This document shows, one piece after another, positions 33,237-42,268 of a stretch of 64,000 bases of DNA. This DNA is from Pseudotabrizicola formosa (GTDB lineage: Bacteria; Pseudomonadota; Alphaproteobacteria; Rhodobacterales; Rhodobacteraceae). The translations under genes were made by a program, and so were the position numbers. Where the stretch lies: the NCBI RefSeq assembly GCF_002900965.1, contig NZ_PJOM01000002.1:310001-374000 (forward strand), given 5' to 3'. The first letter of the stretch is position 1. Every line of letters starts with the position of its first letter. Under the pieces are notes generated by a model. The model was not told the origin of the DNA. It made no database searches and worked only from the letters and a program-made list of their open reading frames with translations.

Positions 33237-33689
33237 ATGCTGAAGGGAATTGATCACCGGCTGAATGCCGATGTTCTGGGGGCTTTGCGGGCAATGGGGC
33301 ATGGCGACTATGTCGTTGTGGTGGATACCAATTTCCCCGCTGACAGTGTTGCGCGCGGCACCACAGCGGGCCGCCTGTTGCGGATGGAAAATCTGACAGC
33401 CGCACAGGCGGTGCAGGCAATCCTGACCGTCTTGCCACTGGATACCTTTGTGCCCGATTTTGCCGGCCGCATGCAGGTGGTGGGAGAGCCAGAGACGGTG
33501 CCCGACGTGCAGGCAGAGGTGCAGGCCGAGGTGGATCGCGCCGAGGGCCAGCCGCGCCCCCTGCCGGGGATCGAGCGTTTTGCCTTTTATGACCTGGCCA
33601 AAGGGGCCTATGCGGTGATCCAGACGGGGGAGCGGCGGTTTTATGGCTGCATCATGCTGCGCAAGGGCGTGATCGGGCCGGAGGCATAA
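33237..33689 (+). CDS. RbsD/FucU family sugar mutarotase
   Basis: A 150-residue protein with the RbsD/FucU signature: MLKGIDHRLNADVLGALRAMGHGD at the N-terminus, VVVDTNFPADS, and the C-terminal FYGCIMLRKGVI. These decameric cytosolic enzymes interconvert sugar anomers, usually L-fucose (FucU) or D-ribose (RbsD). The middle part matches FucU more than RbsD. It lies two bases upstream of a ribokinase-like gene. Confidence 0.85.
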   Translation: MLKGIDHRLNADVLGALRAMGHGDYVVVVDTNFPADSVARGTTAGRLLRMENLTAAQAVQAILTVLPLDTFVPDFAGRMQVVGEPETVPDVQAEVQAEVDRAEGQPRPLPGIERFAFYDLAKGAYAVIQTGERRFYGCIMLRKGVIGPEA

Positions 33690-33691
33690 AG

Positions 33692-34615
33692 ATGTCGAAA
33701 AAGATCGTCGTTCTGGGGATTTTCGTGGCAGATGCCGCCTATCGCGCCGATCGGCTGCCACGGCTGGGAGAGACGATCCTGGGCCAGCATTTCCGCTTGG
33801 GACCGGGGGGCAAGGGGTCGAACCAATCTGTCGCGGCGGCGCGCGCGGGGGGGGAGGTGCATATCATCACCCGGTTGGGCCAGGATGCCTTTGCCGCCAT
33901 GGCGCACGATCTGTGGAAAGAGGCCGGTGTCGTCCCAGAGGTGACCGAAGATCCTGACAGCTACACCGGGTCGGCCTTCATCTTTCTGGAAGCAGCGACG
34001 GGGCAGAACGCGATCATTGTCGCGCAAGGGGCGGCCGCGCGTATTTCGGTCGCCGATGTCGAGGCGCGGCGTCCGCTGATCGAAGCGGCTTCCGTGTTCA
34101 TGACACAGCTGGAGCAGCCGCTGGACGCCGCGCTGCACGGTTTGCAGATTGCGCGCAGCGCCGGGGTGCGCACCATTCTGAACCCGGCCCCTGCTGCGGC
34201 CCTGACCGACCGGATGCTGGGCCTGTGTGATCTGATCACCCCCAACGAATCCGAGGCAGAGGGGTTGACCGGGGTGACCGTCAGCTCGGTCGCCGATGCA
34301 GAGGCGGCAGCAGACCGGCTGATTGAACGCGGCGTCGGGGCGGCGATCATTACCTTGGGGGCCAAGGGGGTGTTGTATCGCAAGGAGGGGACAAGCCTTC
34401 ACGTGCCCGCCCGCGCGCCGGGACCGGTGGTTGATACCACCGGAGCCGGGGATGCGTTCAACGGCGGCCTTGCCACCGCCCTGTCGCAAGGGGCCAGCAT
34501 GCAAGAAGCGCTGAGTTTTGGTGCCGCAGTCGCCGGCATTTCAGTCACGCGCCATGGGGCCGCCAGCGCGATGCCTTCTCGCGCCGAGGTGGATGCCTTT
34601 CTGCGCGGGCAGTGA
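33692..34615 (+). CDS. rbsK: ribokinase-like PfkB carbohydrate kinase
   Basis: A 307-residue PfkB-family kinase. GPGGKGSNQSVAAARAG near residue 38 is the first PfkB signature, NPAPAA follows, and DTTGAGDAFNGG near 250 carries the catalytic Asp and anion hole. Ribokinases phosphorylate D-ribose at O5 in the cytosol. Pairing with an RbsD/FucU mutarotase supports pentose or deoxyhexose use, but no transporter is adjacent, so the substrate is uncertain. Confidence 0.85.
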   Translation: MSKKIVVLGIFVADAAYRADRLPRLGETILGQHFRLGPGGKGSNQSVAAARAGGEVHIITRLGQDAFAAMAHDLWKEAGVVPEVTEDPDSYTGSAFIFLEAATGQNAIIVAQGAAARISVADVEARRPLIEAASVFMTQLEQPLDAALHGLQIARSAGVRTILNPAPAAALTDRMLGLCDLITPNESEAEGLTGVTVSSVADAEAAADRLIERGVGAAIITLGAKGVLYRKEGTSLHVPARAPGPVVDTTGAGDAFNGGLATALSQGASMQEALSFGAAVAGISVTRHGAASAMPSRAEVDAFLRGQ

Positions 34616-34778
34616 AAGCGCGGGCGGTGGCGGCGGTCTGACCACGGATTTCCGGGCCATGGGATGATTTTTGTGACCGGGGTTAAAGAATTGCTTAAAT
34701 ATTGACACAGTTGTAGTCATTTTGGCGATGAAAGCGGGTGTCGGGGCCGTCCGGTGCGCGTTCCAAAGGATGTTTGCC

Positions 34779-35423
34779 ATGTCGCCGCTGTCTGTTTCCT
34801 CGTCAAAAACCGTGTCAACTTTGGCACCCGCACGGCATAAGCGTGTGTTGGATATTGGTTTGATCCTCCTCGCCTTGCCAGTGATCGTGCCGCTTCTTGT
34901 CGTGCTGATGCTGGCGGTCAAACTGTCCTCTTCGGGACCGGTGCTGTTTTTCCAGACCCGCGTCGGACGTGACGGCCGGCGGTTCCGGATGGTGAAACTC
35001 CGCAGCATGTATCCCGATGCCGAAGGTGCGCGCGCCGCCCTTCTGGCCCAGTCAGACCGCGCCGGAGTGTGTTTCAAGCACAAGGATGACCCGCGCGTCA
35101 CCCCGGTCGGGCGCTTTTTGCGCCGGTCCTCGCTCGATGAATTGCCGCAGCTTTGGAACGTGCTGAAAGGCGAAATGTCGCTGGTCGGCCCGCGTCCGGC
35201 CTTGCCGGAAGAGGTGGCAGTCTATCCGCCCGTCGCGATGCAACGGCTGGCGGGGCTGCCGGGCCTGACCGGTGTGTGGCAGGTGTCAGGACGGGCCGAT
35301 ATTGGCTTTGACGAGATGGTTGAAATGGATGTGGCCTATCTGCGCACGGCCAGCCTGCGCGGGGATCTGGCCCTGATCCTGCGTACCTTCGGCGCTGTCG
35401 CTTTGGCACGTGGCGCATATTGA
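34779..35423 (+). CDS. bacterial sugar transferase (polyisoprenyl-phosphate hexose-1-phosphate transferase)
   Basis: A 214-residue monotopic phosphoglycosyltransferase (PssY/ExoY/WbaP C-terminal type). One re-entrant hydrophobic helix (residues 25-48) is followed by GPVLFFQTRVGRDG, the catalytic DE-containing RRSSLDELPQLWNVLKGEMS and LVGPRPALPEEV, then GLTGVWQVSGR. It transfers a sugar phosphate to undecaprenyl phosphate, the first step of exopolysaccharide or lipopolysaccharide units. The ATG at 34779 follows AAAGGA. The upstream 163 bp includes an AT-rich stretch with TTGACA at 34703-34708, a possible -35. Confidence 0.88.
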   Translation: MSPLSVSSSKTVSTLAPARHKRVLDIGLILLALPVIVPLLVVLMLAVKLSSSGPVLFFQTRVGRDGRRFRMVKLRSMYPDAEGARAALLAQSDRAGVCFKHKDDPRVTPVGRFLRRSSLDELPQLWNVLKGEMSLVGPRPALPEEVAVYPPVAMQRLAGLPGLTGVWQVSGRADIGFDEMVEMDVAYLRTASLRGDLALILRTFGAVALARGAY

Positions 35424-35587
35424 ACGGGCAGTTGGCCCAAAGGCTTTTTCAAAAAGACTAAAAATTAAGCATTTCGCCTTATATTCTGGCGCAATCGCGG
35501 CCTAACCCGCCTCTTCCTCTCCCTCTGGCGCTGTCCTGCATTGAGCCTGCTCTTGCCGCACCCCAGCCTGTGCCAAAGCGGGGGACC

Positions 35588-36418
35588 ATGCTGACGATAC
35601 CGATCAACCAGCCGATGCAGCGCAGCCGGGGTGACGCCTGGGTGTCTCTGGCGCATGGCGCTGCGGGGCTGCGGCTGACAGGCCTGCGCCAGCAGGGGTC
35701 GGCAAAATGCATCCTGCCGCATGGCGCGGTGGGGCGGCAAGGCCCCCCTGAGGTGGTCTTTCTCAACACCTCTGGCGGGCTGACCGGGGGCGATGTTCTG
35801 TCTTACGCCGTCACATTGGGGCCGCGGGCACGGGCCGTTGCAACCACCCAGACGGCCGAGCGGGCCTATCGTTCATCGGGCGGCCCTGCGCAGGTGCGGG
35901 TCACCATGTCGATTGATGCGCAGGGTTGGCTGGACTGGCTGCCGCAGGAAACCATTCTGTTTGACGGCAGCCACCTTGACCGCCGCACCACCCTTGATCT
36001 GGGCCCCGGGGCAGGCTGCCTGCTGCTGGAATGCGTGGTCCTGGGCCGGGCCGCCATGGGTGAGACGGTGGCGCGGGTTGGTTTGAGCGACTGGCGCGAG
36101 ATCCGCCAGTCAGGCCGCCCGGTGATGGTGGAGCCGCTGGCGTTGACCGACAGGGCCTTGCAGACCGGGGCCGCTGGACTTGGGGGCGCGCGGGCCTTTG
36201 CATCGGTCGCGATGATCGGGCAAGGCGTGGCCGATTTGTTGAACCCTGTCCGCGCCGTGCTGGATGAGCCGGGGGTGACCGCCGCCGCCTCTGCCCCGGA
36301 GAGCCGGTTGATGCTGCGGATGATGGCGGGCGATGGCTGGCCGCTGCGCCGCCAGATTGCCCGGTGTTTGGCCGTGCTGCGCCGGGGCCAGCCCCTGCCG
36401 CGCGTCTGGCAGATGTGA
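35588..36418 (+). CDS. ureD: urease accessory protein UreD
   Basis: A 276-residue UreD (UreH) protein. [32 protein letters not shown] and [11 protein letters not shown] are the family blocks. UreD is the scaffold that carries UreF-UreG to apourease for nickel insertion. The ATG at 35588 follows GGGGGA; an in-frame GTG at 35570 is possible. It leads the urease operon, 10 bases before ureA. Confidence 0.92.
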   Translation: MLTIPINQPMQRSRGDAWVSLAHGAAGLRLTGLRQQGSAKCILPHGAVGRQGPPEVVFLNTSGGLTGGDVLSYAVTLGPRARAVATTQTAERAYRSSGGPAQVRVTMSIDAQGWLDWLPQETILFDGSHLDRRTTLDLGPGAGCLLLECVVLGRAAMGETVARVGLSDWREIRQSGRPVMVEPLALTDRALQTGAAGLGGARAFASVAMIGQGVADLLNPVRAVLDEPGVTAAASAPESRLMLRMMAGDGWPLRRQIARCLAVLRRGQPLPRVWQM

Positions 36419-36428
36419 AGGAGAGCCC

Positions 36429-36731
36429 ATGAACCTGACCCCGCGTGAAAAAGACAAGCTGCTCATCAGCCTTGCCGCCATGGTTGCCCGTGGCAGGCTG
36501 GCGCGTGGCGTCAAGCTGAACCATCCCGAGGCGATTGCCCTGATCACCGATTACGTGGTCGAAGGCGCGCGCGATGGCCGCCGCGTCGCCGATCTGATGG
36601 AGGCGGGGGCAACCGTGATCACCGCCGATCAATGCATGCCCGGCGTGCCCGAGATGATCCATTCCGTGCAGGTCGAGGCCACCTTTCCCGATGGCACCAA
36701 ACTTGTCACCGTTCACCACCCGATCCGCTGA
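36429..36731 (+). CDS. ureA: urease gamma subunit
   Basis: A 100-residue UreA, beginning [20 protein letters not shown] and containing [13 protein letters not shown] and the end TVHHPIR. It is the smallest of the three structural subunits of urease, which hydrolyses urea to ammonia and carbamate in the cytosol. AAGGAG precedes the ATG. Confidence 0.95.
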   Translation: MNLTPREKDKLLISLAAMVARGRLARGVKLNHPEAIALITDYVVEGARDGRRVADLMEAGATVITADQCMPGVPEMIHSVQVEATFPDGTKLVTVHHPIR

Positions 36732-36744
36732 GAAAGGCCCTGTG

Positions 36745-37317
36745 ATGAAGAAAACTGTCCTCCTGTCTGGCATGGTTGCCCTGCTGCCGCAGATGGCTTT
36801 GGCGCATGTGGGCGACCATGGCGGTTCGCCTTTCCTGTCGGGGATGATGCATCCGATGGGCGGGGCGGACCATGTGCTGGCCATGGTGGCCGTCGGCCTT
36901 TGGGCGGCGGTGACTGGCGGTCGGGCGCTGCTGGCGCTGCCCTTGGCCTTTGTCGGGGCGATGCTGGCGGGCGGAGCCCTCGGCGCAGCCGGCATCGGAA
37001 TGCCGGGGGTGGAGCCGATGATCCTGGCCTCCATCGTGCTGCTCGGGGTGCTGGCGGCACTGGCATGGCGCGCACCGCTGGCCATCGGGGCGGGCATCGT
37101 GGCCGTCTTTGGTCTGGTCCACGGCCATGCGCATGGCACCGAAGGCCCGGGCGCCGGGCTGATGGCCTATGGCGCGGGCTTCGCCCTTGCCAGCATGGCG
37201 CTGCATCTTGCAGGGCTTGGCCTTGGGCTGGCGTTGAACGCGCAATCGGCTCGTGGGGCCACGCGGGCGCTTGGGGCTGGCACAGCGTTTGCGGGCCTCG
37301 CGCTCGCCTTGGCATAA
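36745..37317 (+). CDS. ureJ: HupE/UreJ family membrane protein
   Basis: A 190-residue HupE/UreJ protein: a signal-like N-terminus ending in ALA, then [27 protein letters not shown] with the conserved His/Asp metal-binding motif, and about six membrane helices. HupE/UreJ proteins are nickel (or cobalt) permeases; its location between ureA and ureB points to nickel supply for urease. A second His pair occurs in GLVHGHAHG. Confidence 0.88.
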   Translation: MKKTVLLSGMVALLPQMALAHVGDHGGSPFLSGMMHPMGGADHVLAMVAVGLWAAVTGGRALLALPLAFVGAMLAGGALGAAGIGMPGVEPMILASIVLLGVLAALAWRAPLAIGAGIVAVFGLVHGHAHGTEGPGAGLMAYGAGFALASMALHLAGLGLGLALNAQSARGATRALGAGTAFAGLALALA

Positions 37318-37327
37318 GGGTGCCGGC

Positions 37328-37633
37328 ATGATCCCCGGAGAGATCTTTCCCGTCGAAGGCGATGTGATCCTGAACGCGCAGGCACCGGTCACCGTTTTGA
37401 TCGTCGCCAACACCGGCGACCGTCCGGTGCAGGTGGGCAGCCATTACCATTTCGCCGAAACCAACGCGGGCCTGTCCTTTGACCGCGGTGCCGCGCGCGG
37501 GCAGCGACTCGACATTCCTGCAGGGACGGCTGTGCGCTTCGAGCCGGGCCAGACCCGAGAGGTTCGGCTTGTGCCTCTGGCCGGCACGCGGCATGTCTAC
37601 GGCTTCAACGCCCATGTCATGGGCGCTTTATAG
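37328..37633 (+). CDS. ureB: urease beta subunit
   Basis: A 101-residue UreB with [27 protein letters not shown] and a C-terminal [13 protein letters not shown]. It assembles with UreA and UreC into the urease trimer of heterotrimers. It follows ureJ by 10 bases and precedes a small unknown gene instead of ureC directly. Confidence 0.95.
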   Translation: MIPGEIFPVEGDVILNAQAPVTVLIVANTGDRPVQVGSHYHFAETNAGLSFDRGAARGQRLDIPAGTAVRFEPGQTREVRLVPLAGTRHVYGFNAHVMGAL

Positions 37634-37644
37634 GAGCCTGCCCC

Positions 37645-37959
37645 ATGCCGCCGTTTTCCCCATTCGATCTGATGCGCCTGTCGATGAATACCGCGACCAT
37701 GCTGGTGCAGGCGCAAAGCGTGATCGCCATGCGCATGATGGGGATGGCCGGGGTCTGGACCGTCTCGCCCAGTGAAAACGCCCGGATGGTGTCTGAAAAG
37801 ATGCGCGCCACGGTAACGGCCGGCGCTGCTGCCCAGAAAATCGCCCTGTCGGGCGGGTCCGCCACGCAGATTGCCGAGGCAGCGCTTGCCCCGGTCAGCC
37901 GCGCCACCGCTGCCAATGCCCGCCGCCTCACCCGCAGCGGGCCCAAAAACCCGTTCTGA
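37645..37959 (+). CDS. small Ala/Met-rich protein of unknown function between ureB and ureC
   Basis: A 104-residue helical protein beginning [20 protein letters not shown], rich in Ala and Met, with Ser/Thr-Ala repeats at the C-terminus; no signal peptide. The composition resembles phasin-like or coiled helical proteins; homologues in Rhodobacteraceae urease operons have sometimes been given misleading names such as antifreeze protein. AGGAG lies eight bases upstream. Its place inside the operon suggests a urease-related job, but none is known. Confidence 0.7.
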   Translation: MPPFSPFDLMRLSMNTATMLVQAQSVIAMRMMGMAGVWTVSPSENARMVSEKMRATVTAGAAAQKIALSGGSATQIAEAALAPVSRATAANARRLTRSGPKNPF

Positions 37960-37975
37960 CAGAAAGGTTCCGCCC

Positions 37976-39727
37976 ATGCCCTTCGTGCTTTCCCGTGCCG
38001 CCTATGCCGATATGTACGGGCCGACCGTGGGCGACAGGCTGCGGCTGGGCGATACCGATCTGATCATCGAGGTGGAACGCGACCTGATCGCCGAACGCAG
38101 CGGGGCCGCGAGTTTTGGCGCGAACGGCCTGATGTATGGCGAAGAGGTGAAATTCGGCGGTGGCAAAGTCATCCGCGACGGGATGGGCCAAAGCCAGATC
38201 ACCCGGGCGCAGGGGGCGATGGATACCGTCATCACCAATGCGCTGATCGTAGATTACACCGGCATCTACAAGGCCGATGTCGGCCTGCGCGACGGCAGGA
38301 TCGCGGTGATCGGCAAGGCCGGCAACCCGGATACCCAGCCCGGAGTGGATGTGATCATCGGGCCGGGGACCGAAATCATCGCGGGCGAAGGGCGTATTCT
38401 GACCGCTGGAGGCATGGACGCCCATATCCATTTCATCTGCCCGCAGCAGATTGATGATGCGCTGCATTCGGGCCTGACCACCATGCTCGGCGGCGGCACT
38501 GGCCCGGCGCATGGCACGCTGGCCACCACCTGCACGCCGGGGCCCTGGCATCTGGGGCGGATGATGCAGGCGGCGGATGCCCTGCCGATGAATCTGGCCT
38601 TTGCCGGCAAGGGCAATGCGTCCCTGCCCGCCGCGCTGGAAGAGCAGGTGCGGGCGGGCGCGTCCTGCCTGAAGCTGCATGAGGATTGGGGCACCACGCC
38701 CGCCGCGATTGATTGCTGCCTGACCGTTGCGGATGCCATGGATGTGCAGGTGATGATCCATACGGACACGCTGAACGAGTCAGGCTTCGTGGAGAACACG
38801 CTCAAGGCCATCGCGGGCCGCACCATCCACGCCTTCCACACCGAAGGCGCGGGCGGCGGGCATGCGCCTGATATCATCAAGGTGGTCAGCTCGCAGAACA
38901 TCCTGCCGTCTTCGACCAACCCCACCATGCCCTATACGGTCAACACCATCGAAGAGCATCTGGACATGCTGATGGTCTGCCACCATCTGGACCGCCGCGT
39001 GCCCGAGGATGTGGCCTTTGCCGAAAGCCGCATCCGCCGCGAGACGATTGCCGCCGAAGACATTTTGCACGATCTGGGCGCGTTTTCGGTGCTGTCCTCC
39101 GACAGTCAGGCGATGGGACGGGTGGGCGAGGTGATCACCCGCACCTGGCAGACCGCCCACAAGATGAAGCTGCAACGCGGCCGGCTGGAGGGTGAGCAGG
39201 GGGCGAATGACAATTTGCGCGTTCGCCGTTACATCGCGAAATATACCATCAATCCGGCCATCGTGCATGGTATCGCTGACCATATCGGCAGCATCGAGGT
39301 CGGCAAGCGGGCCGATCTGGTGCTCTGGTCGCCGGCGTTTTTCGGGGCAAAGCCGGAAATGGTGTTGATGGGCGGCGTGATCGTTCTGGCGCAGATGGGT
39401 GACCCAAATGCCAGCATCCCGACGCCGCAACCGGTGCACAGCCGCCCGATGTTCGGGGCTTACGGCCGTAGCGTAGAGCGCAATGCGGTGATCTTTACCA
39501 GCCAGTCGGCGCAGGAGGATGGTATCGGCGCAAGGCTTGGGCTGGCCAAGGAAACCGTGGCGGTCAAGGGCACGCGGGGGGTGCAGAAATCTGACATGAA
39601 GCTGAATTCCGCCACCCCGTCCATCGAGGTGGACCCGGAAACCTATGAGGTGCGGGCGGATGGCGTGCTTCTGACCTGCCAACCAGCAGAGGAGTTGCCG
39701 CTGGCGCAGCGCTATTTCCTGTACTGA
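37976..39727 (+). CDS. ureC: urease alpha (catalytic) subunit
   Basis: A 583-residue UreC, slightly longer than the usual 565-570. Nickel ligands are visible: HIHF near residue 150, the carbamylated Lys in LKLHEDWG near 233, the His pairs in [11 protein letters not shown], and the Asp of [10 protein letters not shown]. The flap has [22 protein letters not shown]-type residues with the catalytic Cys/His. About 14 extra residues ([14 protein letters not shown]) interrupt the usual [17 protein letters not shown] join near residue 38. AGAAAGG precedes the ATG. Confidence 0.95.
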   Translation: MPFVLSRAAYADMYGPTVGDRLRLGDTDLIIEVERDLIAERSGAASFGANGLMYGEEVKFGGGKVIRDGMGQSQITRAQGAMDTVITNALIVDYTGIYKADVGLRDGRIAVIGKAGNPDTQPGVDVIIGPGTEIIAGEGRILTAGGMDAHIHFICPQQIDDALHSGLTTMLGGGTGPAHGTLATTCTPGPWHLGRMMQAADALPMNLAFAGKGNASLPAALEEQVRAGASCLKLHEDWGTTPAAIDCCLTVADAMDVQVMIHTDTLNESGFVENTLKAIAGRTIHAFHTEGAGGGHAPDIIKVVSSQNILPSSTNPTMPYTVNTIEEHLDMLMVCHHLDRRVPEDVAFAESRIRRETIAAEDILHDLGAFSVLSSDSQAMGRVGEVITRTWQTAHKMKLQRGRLEGEQGANDNLRVRRYIAKYTINPAIVHGIADHIGSIEVGKRADLVLWSPAFFGAKPEMVLMGGVIVLAQMGDPNASIPTPQPVHSRPMFGAYGRSVERNAVIFTSQSAQEDGIGARLGLAKETVAVKGTRGVQKSDMKLNSATPSIEVDPETYEVRADGVLLTCQPAEELPLAQRYFLY

Positions 39728-39734
39728 CGCAGCC

Positions 39735-39914
39735 TCATTGCAGGGTGCTGGTCAAGGAGGGGCGCTTGCGCCGGATGGGCCAGCCGGGGCGTACCGCAGA
39801 CTCCATCCCATCTGCTGCCAGCAGTTCCTTTTGCAGCTGCAGTTCACGCCGTTTCAGCTTCAAAATCTGGGCGCGCACCTCTGCCAGTTCTTTTGCAAGG
39901 TCCAGTGATTGCAT
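39735..39914 (-). CDS. small coiled-coil protein, antisense within the urease cluster
   Basis: A 59-residue open frame beginning MQSLDLAKELAEVRAQILKL, with leucine heptads and a basic C-terminus (PGWPIRRKRPSL). GGGAGAG lies seven bases before the ATG. It is convergent with ureC (7 bp from its stop) and divergent from ureE. The regular heptad pattern and ribosome binding site suggest a real small gene, perhaps a DUF-type coiled-coil protein; no family is recognised. Confidence 0.5.
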   Translation of the reverse strand: MQSLDLAKELAEVRAQILKLKRRELQLQKELLAADGMESAVRPGWPIRRKRPSLTSTLQ

Positions 39915-40018
39915 CCAACTCTCCCTCAGCGGTAGCCTGTTCCGAGTTTGCCCCCGAAGGCGTTAAAAACTTCCTACCGGTGCCCTGCCACCCCATTTCG
40001 TAGACCCGAGGATAAGAC

Positions 40019-40585
40019 ATGACCGATCTGCCTGCCGTCCGCCGCCTGCTCAAGGACGCCCCCGACACCAGCCATGAGGCCGTGGTGCTGAGCTATGATG
40101 AGCGGCTGATCCGGCGCAAGCGGCTGGTCACCGCGCGGGGAGAGGGCTTTCTGGTCGATCTGCCCGAGGTGACCAATCTGGATGCCGTGTGGGGGTTCGA
40201 ACTGGAAGATGGCCGCACGGTGCAGGTGACCGCCGCGCAAGAAGCGGTGCTGGAAATCACCGGGCCAGAGCTGGCCCGCTATGCCTGGCACATCGGCAAC
40301 CGCCACACCCCCTGTCAGGTAGAGCCTGCGCGGCTGGTGATCCGCGCCGATCATGTACTGGAAGCGATGCTGCGCCAGCTTGGGGCCGAGGTGCGGGCCT
40401 TGTCTGCCCCCTTTACGCCAGAAGTCGGGGCTTACGGCATCGGACGCCCGATGGGGCATGATCACGGGCCGGACGCCAGCCACAGCCATGCGCATGCGCA
40501 CAGCCACTCCCATAGCCATGGCCACAGTCACGATCACGACCATGATCACGCCGATCCCCACGCTCATCCGCATGGCAAGGCCTGA
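40019..40585 (+). CDS. ureE: urease accessory protein UreE (nickel chaperone)
   Basis: A 188-residue UreE. The N-terminal domain has LSYDERLIRRKRLVTARGEGFLVDLPE and the central metal-site domain has AYAWHIGNRHTPCQVE-like residues (WHIGNRH) and GAYGIGR. The last 40 residues are a His-rich tail (runs of HSH, HDHDHDH) that binds several nickel ions. UreE delivers nickel to the UreDFG complex. It restarts the operon 290 bp after ureC; a promoter may lie in 39915-40018. Confidence 0.95.
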   Translation: MTDLPAVRRLLKDAPDTSHEAVVLSYDERLIRRKRLVTARGEGFLVDLPEVTNLDAVWGFELEDGRTVQVTAAQEAVLEITGPELARYAWHIGNRHTPCQVEPARLVIRADHVLEAMLRQLGAEVRALSAPFTPEVGAYGIGRPMGHDHGPDASHSHAHAHSHSHSHGHSHDHDHDHADPHAHPHGKA

Positions 40586-40593
40586 CGCATCGC

Positions 40594-41229
40594 ATGAGCC
40601 ATGACCTGCTGACCCTTGTGCAATGGCTGTCCCCGGCGTTTCCGACCGGGGGCTTTGCCTATTCGCACGGGCTGGAGTCGGCAATTTCCGCCGGTCAGGT
40701 GACGGACGCCGCCGCCCTGCGCCAATGGCTGACCGAGGTGTTGCACTTCGGAGCGGGGCGGCAGGATGCGATTTTGCTGGTGCAGGCGCTCGGCCCGGAG
40801 GCAGATCACAGCGCGCTGGATGATCTGGCCCGCGCCTTGCAACCCTCTTCCGAACGGCTGTCCGAAACGCTGGAGCAAGGCACCGCCTTTGCCCGAACGG
40901 TGGCCGCGCTGACAGGGCGCGCCTTGCCGGCCCGCTGCCTGCCCGTCGCGGTCGGAGAGGCGGCGACCCCCCTCAGTTTGCCGCCCGCGCAGGTGGCGGC
41001 CCTCTATCTGCATGCCTTTGCCAGCAACCTCACGTCGGTCGCCATGCGCTTCATGCCCCTGGGGCAAGAGGCGGGGCAGGGGGTGTTGGCCGCCCTGCAC
41101 CCGGTGATCGATGCGCTGGCGACAGAGGCCACCCGGCTGACCCTCGATGATCTGGGGTCTTCCGCTTTGGGGGCGGATCTGTCGGCCCTGGCACATGAAA
41201 CACTGGATGTAAGGATTTTCAGGACATGA
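40594..41229 (+). CDS. ureF: urease accessory protein UreF
   Basis: A 211-residue all-helical Ure[22 protein letters not shown] at the N-terminus and [19 protein letters not shown] in the middle are diagnostic. UreF bridges UreD and the GTPase UreG and gates nickel transfer. It starts 8 bases after ureE and its stop overlaps the ureG start. Confidence 0.93.
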   Translation: MSHDLLTLVQWLSPAFPTGGFAYSHGLESAISAGQVTDAAALRQWLTEVLHFGAGRQDAILLVQALGPEADHSALDDLARALQPSSERLSETLEQGTAFARTVAALTGRALPARCLPVAVGEAATPLSLPPAQVAALYLHAFASNLTSVAMRFMPLGQEAGQGVLAALHPVIDALATEATRLTLDDLGSSALGADLSALAHETLDVRIFRT

Positions 41230-41843
41230 GCATGAATGGCCCCCTGCGGGTAGGCATCGGCGGCCCGGTGGGCGCGGGCAAGACCACCCTGACCGAACAT
41301 CTGGCCCGCGCGCTTGCGGCGCGCTGTTCGATGGCGGTGATCACGAATGACATCTACACCCGCGAAGATGCCGATTACCTGTTGCGCGCACAAGTGCTGC
41401 CGGCCGATCGCATCCGCGGCGTGGAAACGGGGGGCTGTCCCCATACCGCAATCCGCGAGGATGCCAGCATCAATCTGGCCGCCATTGCCGACCTGCGTCG
41501 TCTGCACCCTGACCTTGATCTGATCCTGATCGAATCCGGCGGGGACAATCTGGCCGCGACCTATTCGCCCGAACTGGCCGATATCACCATCTATGTCATC
41601 GACACCGCCGCCGGGCAGGACATTCCCCGCAAGCGCGGACCGGGGGTGACACGGTCTGATCTGCTGATCGTCAACAAGACCGACCTTGCGCCTTATGTCG
41701 GCGTTGACCCGGTCTTGCTGAACGCCGACACCGCGCGTGCGCGCGGCGCGCGCCCCTATATCATGGCGCGCCTGCGCGACGGGCATGGCGTGGCTGAGGT
41801 GGTGGCATTCTTGCAGCGCGAGGGCGGATTGACCCTGCGTTGA
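41226..41843 (+). CDS. ureG: urease accessory GTPase UreG
   Basis: A 205-residue SIMIBI-class GTPase. The P-loop is [11 protein letters not shown] near residue 10; the metal-binding CPH motif is in [30 protein letters not shown] and [10 protein letters not shown] (NKxD) complete it. UreG hydrolyses GTP to drive nickel loading of UreC. The ATG overlaps the ureF stop (ATGA). Confidence 0.95.
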   Translation: MSMNGPLRVGIGGPVGAGKTTLTEHLARALAARCSMAVITNDIYTREDADYLLRAQVLPADRIRGVETGGCPHTAIREDASINLAAIADLRRLHPDLDLILIESGGDNLAATYSPELADITIYVIDTAAGQDIPRKRGPGVTRSDLLIVNKTDLAPYVGVDPVLLNADTARARGARPYIMARLRDGHGVAEVVAFLQREGGLTLR

Positions 41844-41891
41844 CGGTGCAAGCTGACGCTAGGTCAGCCTGACGACCTGAAATGAAACACG

Positions 41892-41917
41892 ATCCCCGGC
41901 CTGCCGGGGATTTTTTT
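41892..41917 (+). terminator. rho-independent terminator after ureG
   Basis: Stem ATCCCCGG / CCGGGGAT with a short loop and a run of seven T, 49 bp after the ureG stop. Confidence 0.9.
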
Positions 41918-42139
41918 GCAATGATCATTTTGTGATCAAAACCGACGCCTGAGTCGCGGCTGATTCCTGCAATTTGCCTCAATTTAGCGCGACCCCCTGC
42001 GCATCTGCCCAATCCATCGGCAAAACCTGCGGCAAGACGCGCGCCTGCTTGTCAGAGGCTTCCCGCGGCTTGCCGCATCGCGGCAATGACGGTTTCGTGA
42101 CAAGGCAGCTCGGCTTTGAGCCGCACAAGAAACATGAAT

Positions 42140-42181
42140 GTGCGGTGGCGGCCGCGACTTGGACCTCCGCCACCACCGCAC
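42140..42181 (+). promoter_or_regulatory. inverted repeat upstream of urtA
   Basis: GTGCGGTGGCGG (42140-42151) and CCGCCACCACCGCAC (42167-42181) pair with one three-base bulge, forming a long stem 88 bp upstream of urtA. It could be a regulator site or a leader hairpin. Function is not established. Confidence 0.35.
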
Positions 42182-42268
42182 GGGGTGCAACAGAGTTGCC
42201 GCGCAAGGATAGGCCGTCCCGCATCACAGGGAAAGTCCGTTCCTGCCGCGGCCCAATGAGGGAAAACC

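Larger units (their letters stand above)
41844..42268. other. 425-bp intergenic region, ureG to urtA
   Basis: No gene is supported. It holds the ureG terminator (41892-41917), an inverted repeat TTTTGTGATCAAAA (41928-41941), a lower-GC stretch to about 42000 and an imperfect GC-rich inverted repeat at 42140-42181. It should contain the urt promoter; no sigma-54 (-24/-12) site could be recognised, although urea uptake is often nitrogen-controlled. Confidence 0.6.

Noticed and set aside
39745-39966. A 73-codon plus-strand open frame after ureC
   Set aside because: Ser/Arg/Cys-rich shadow of the minus-strand coiled-coil frame, which has the better ribosome binding site.
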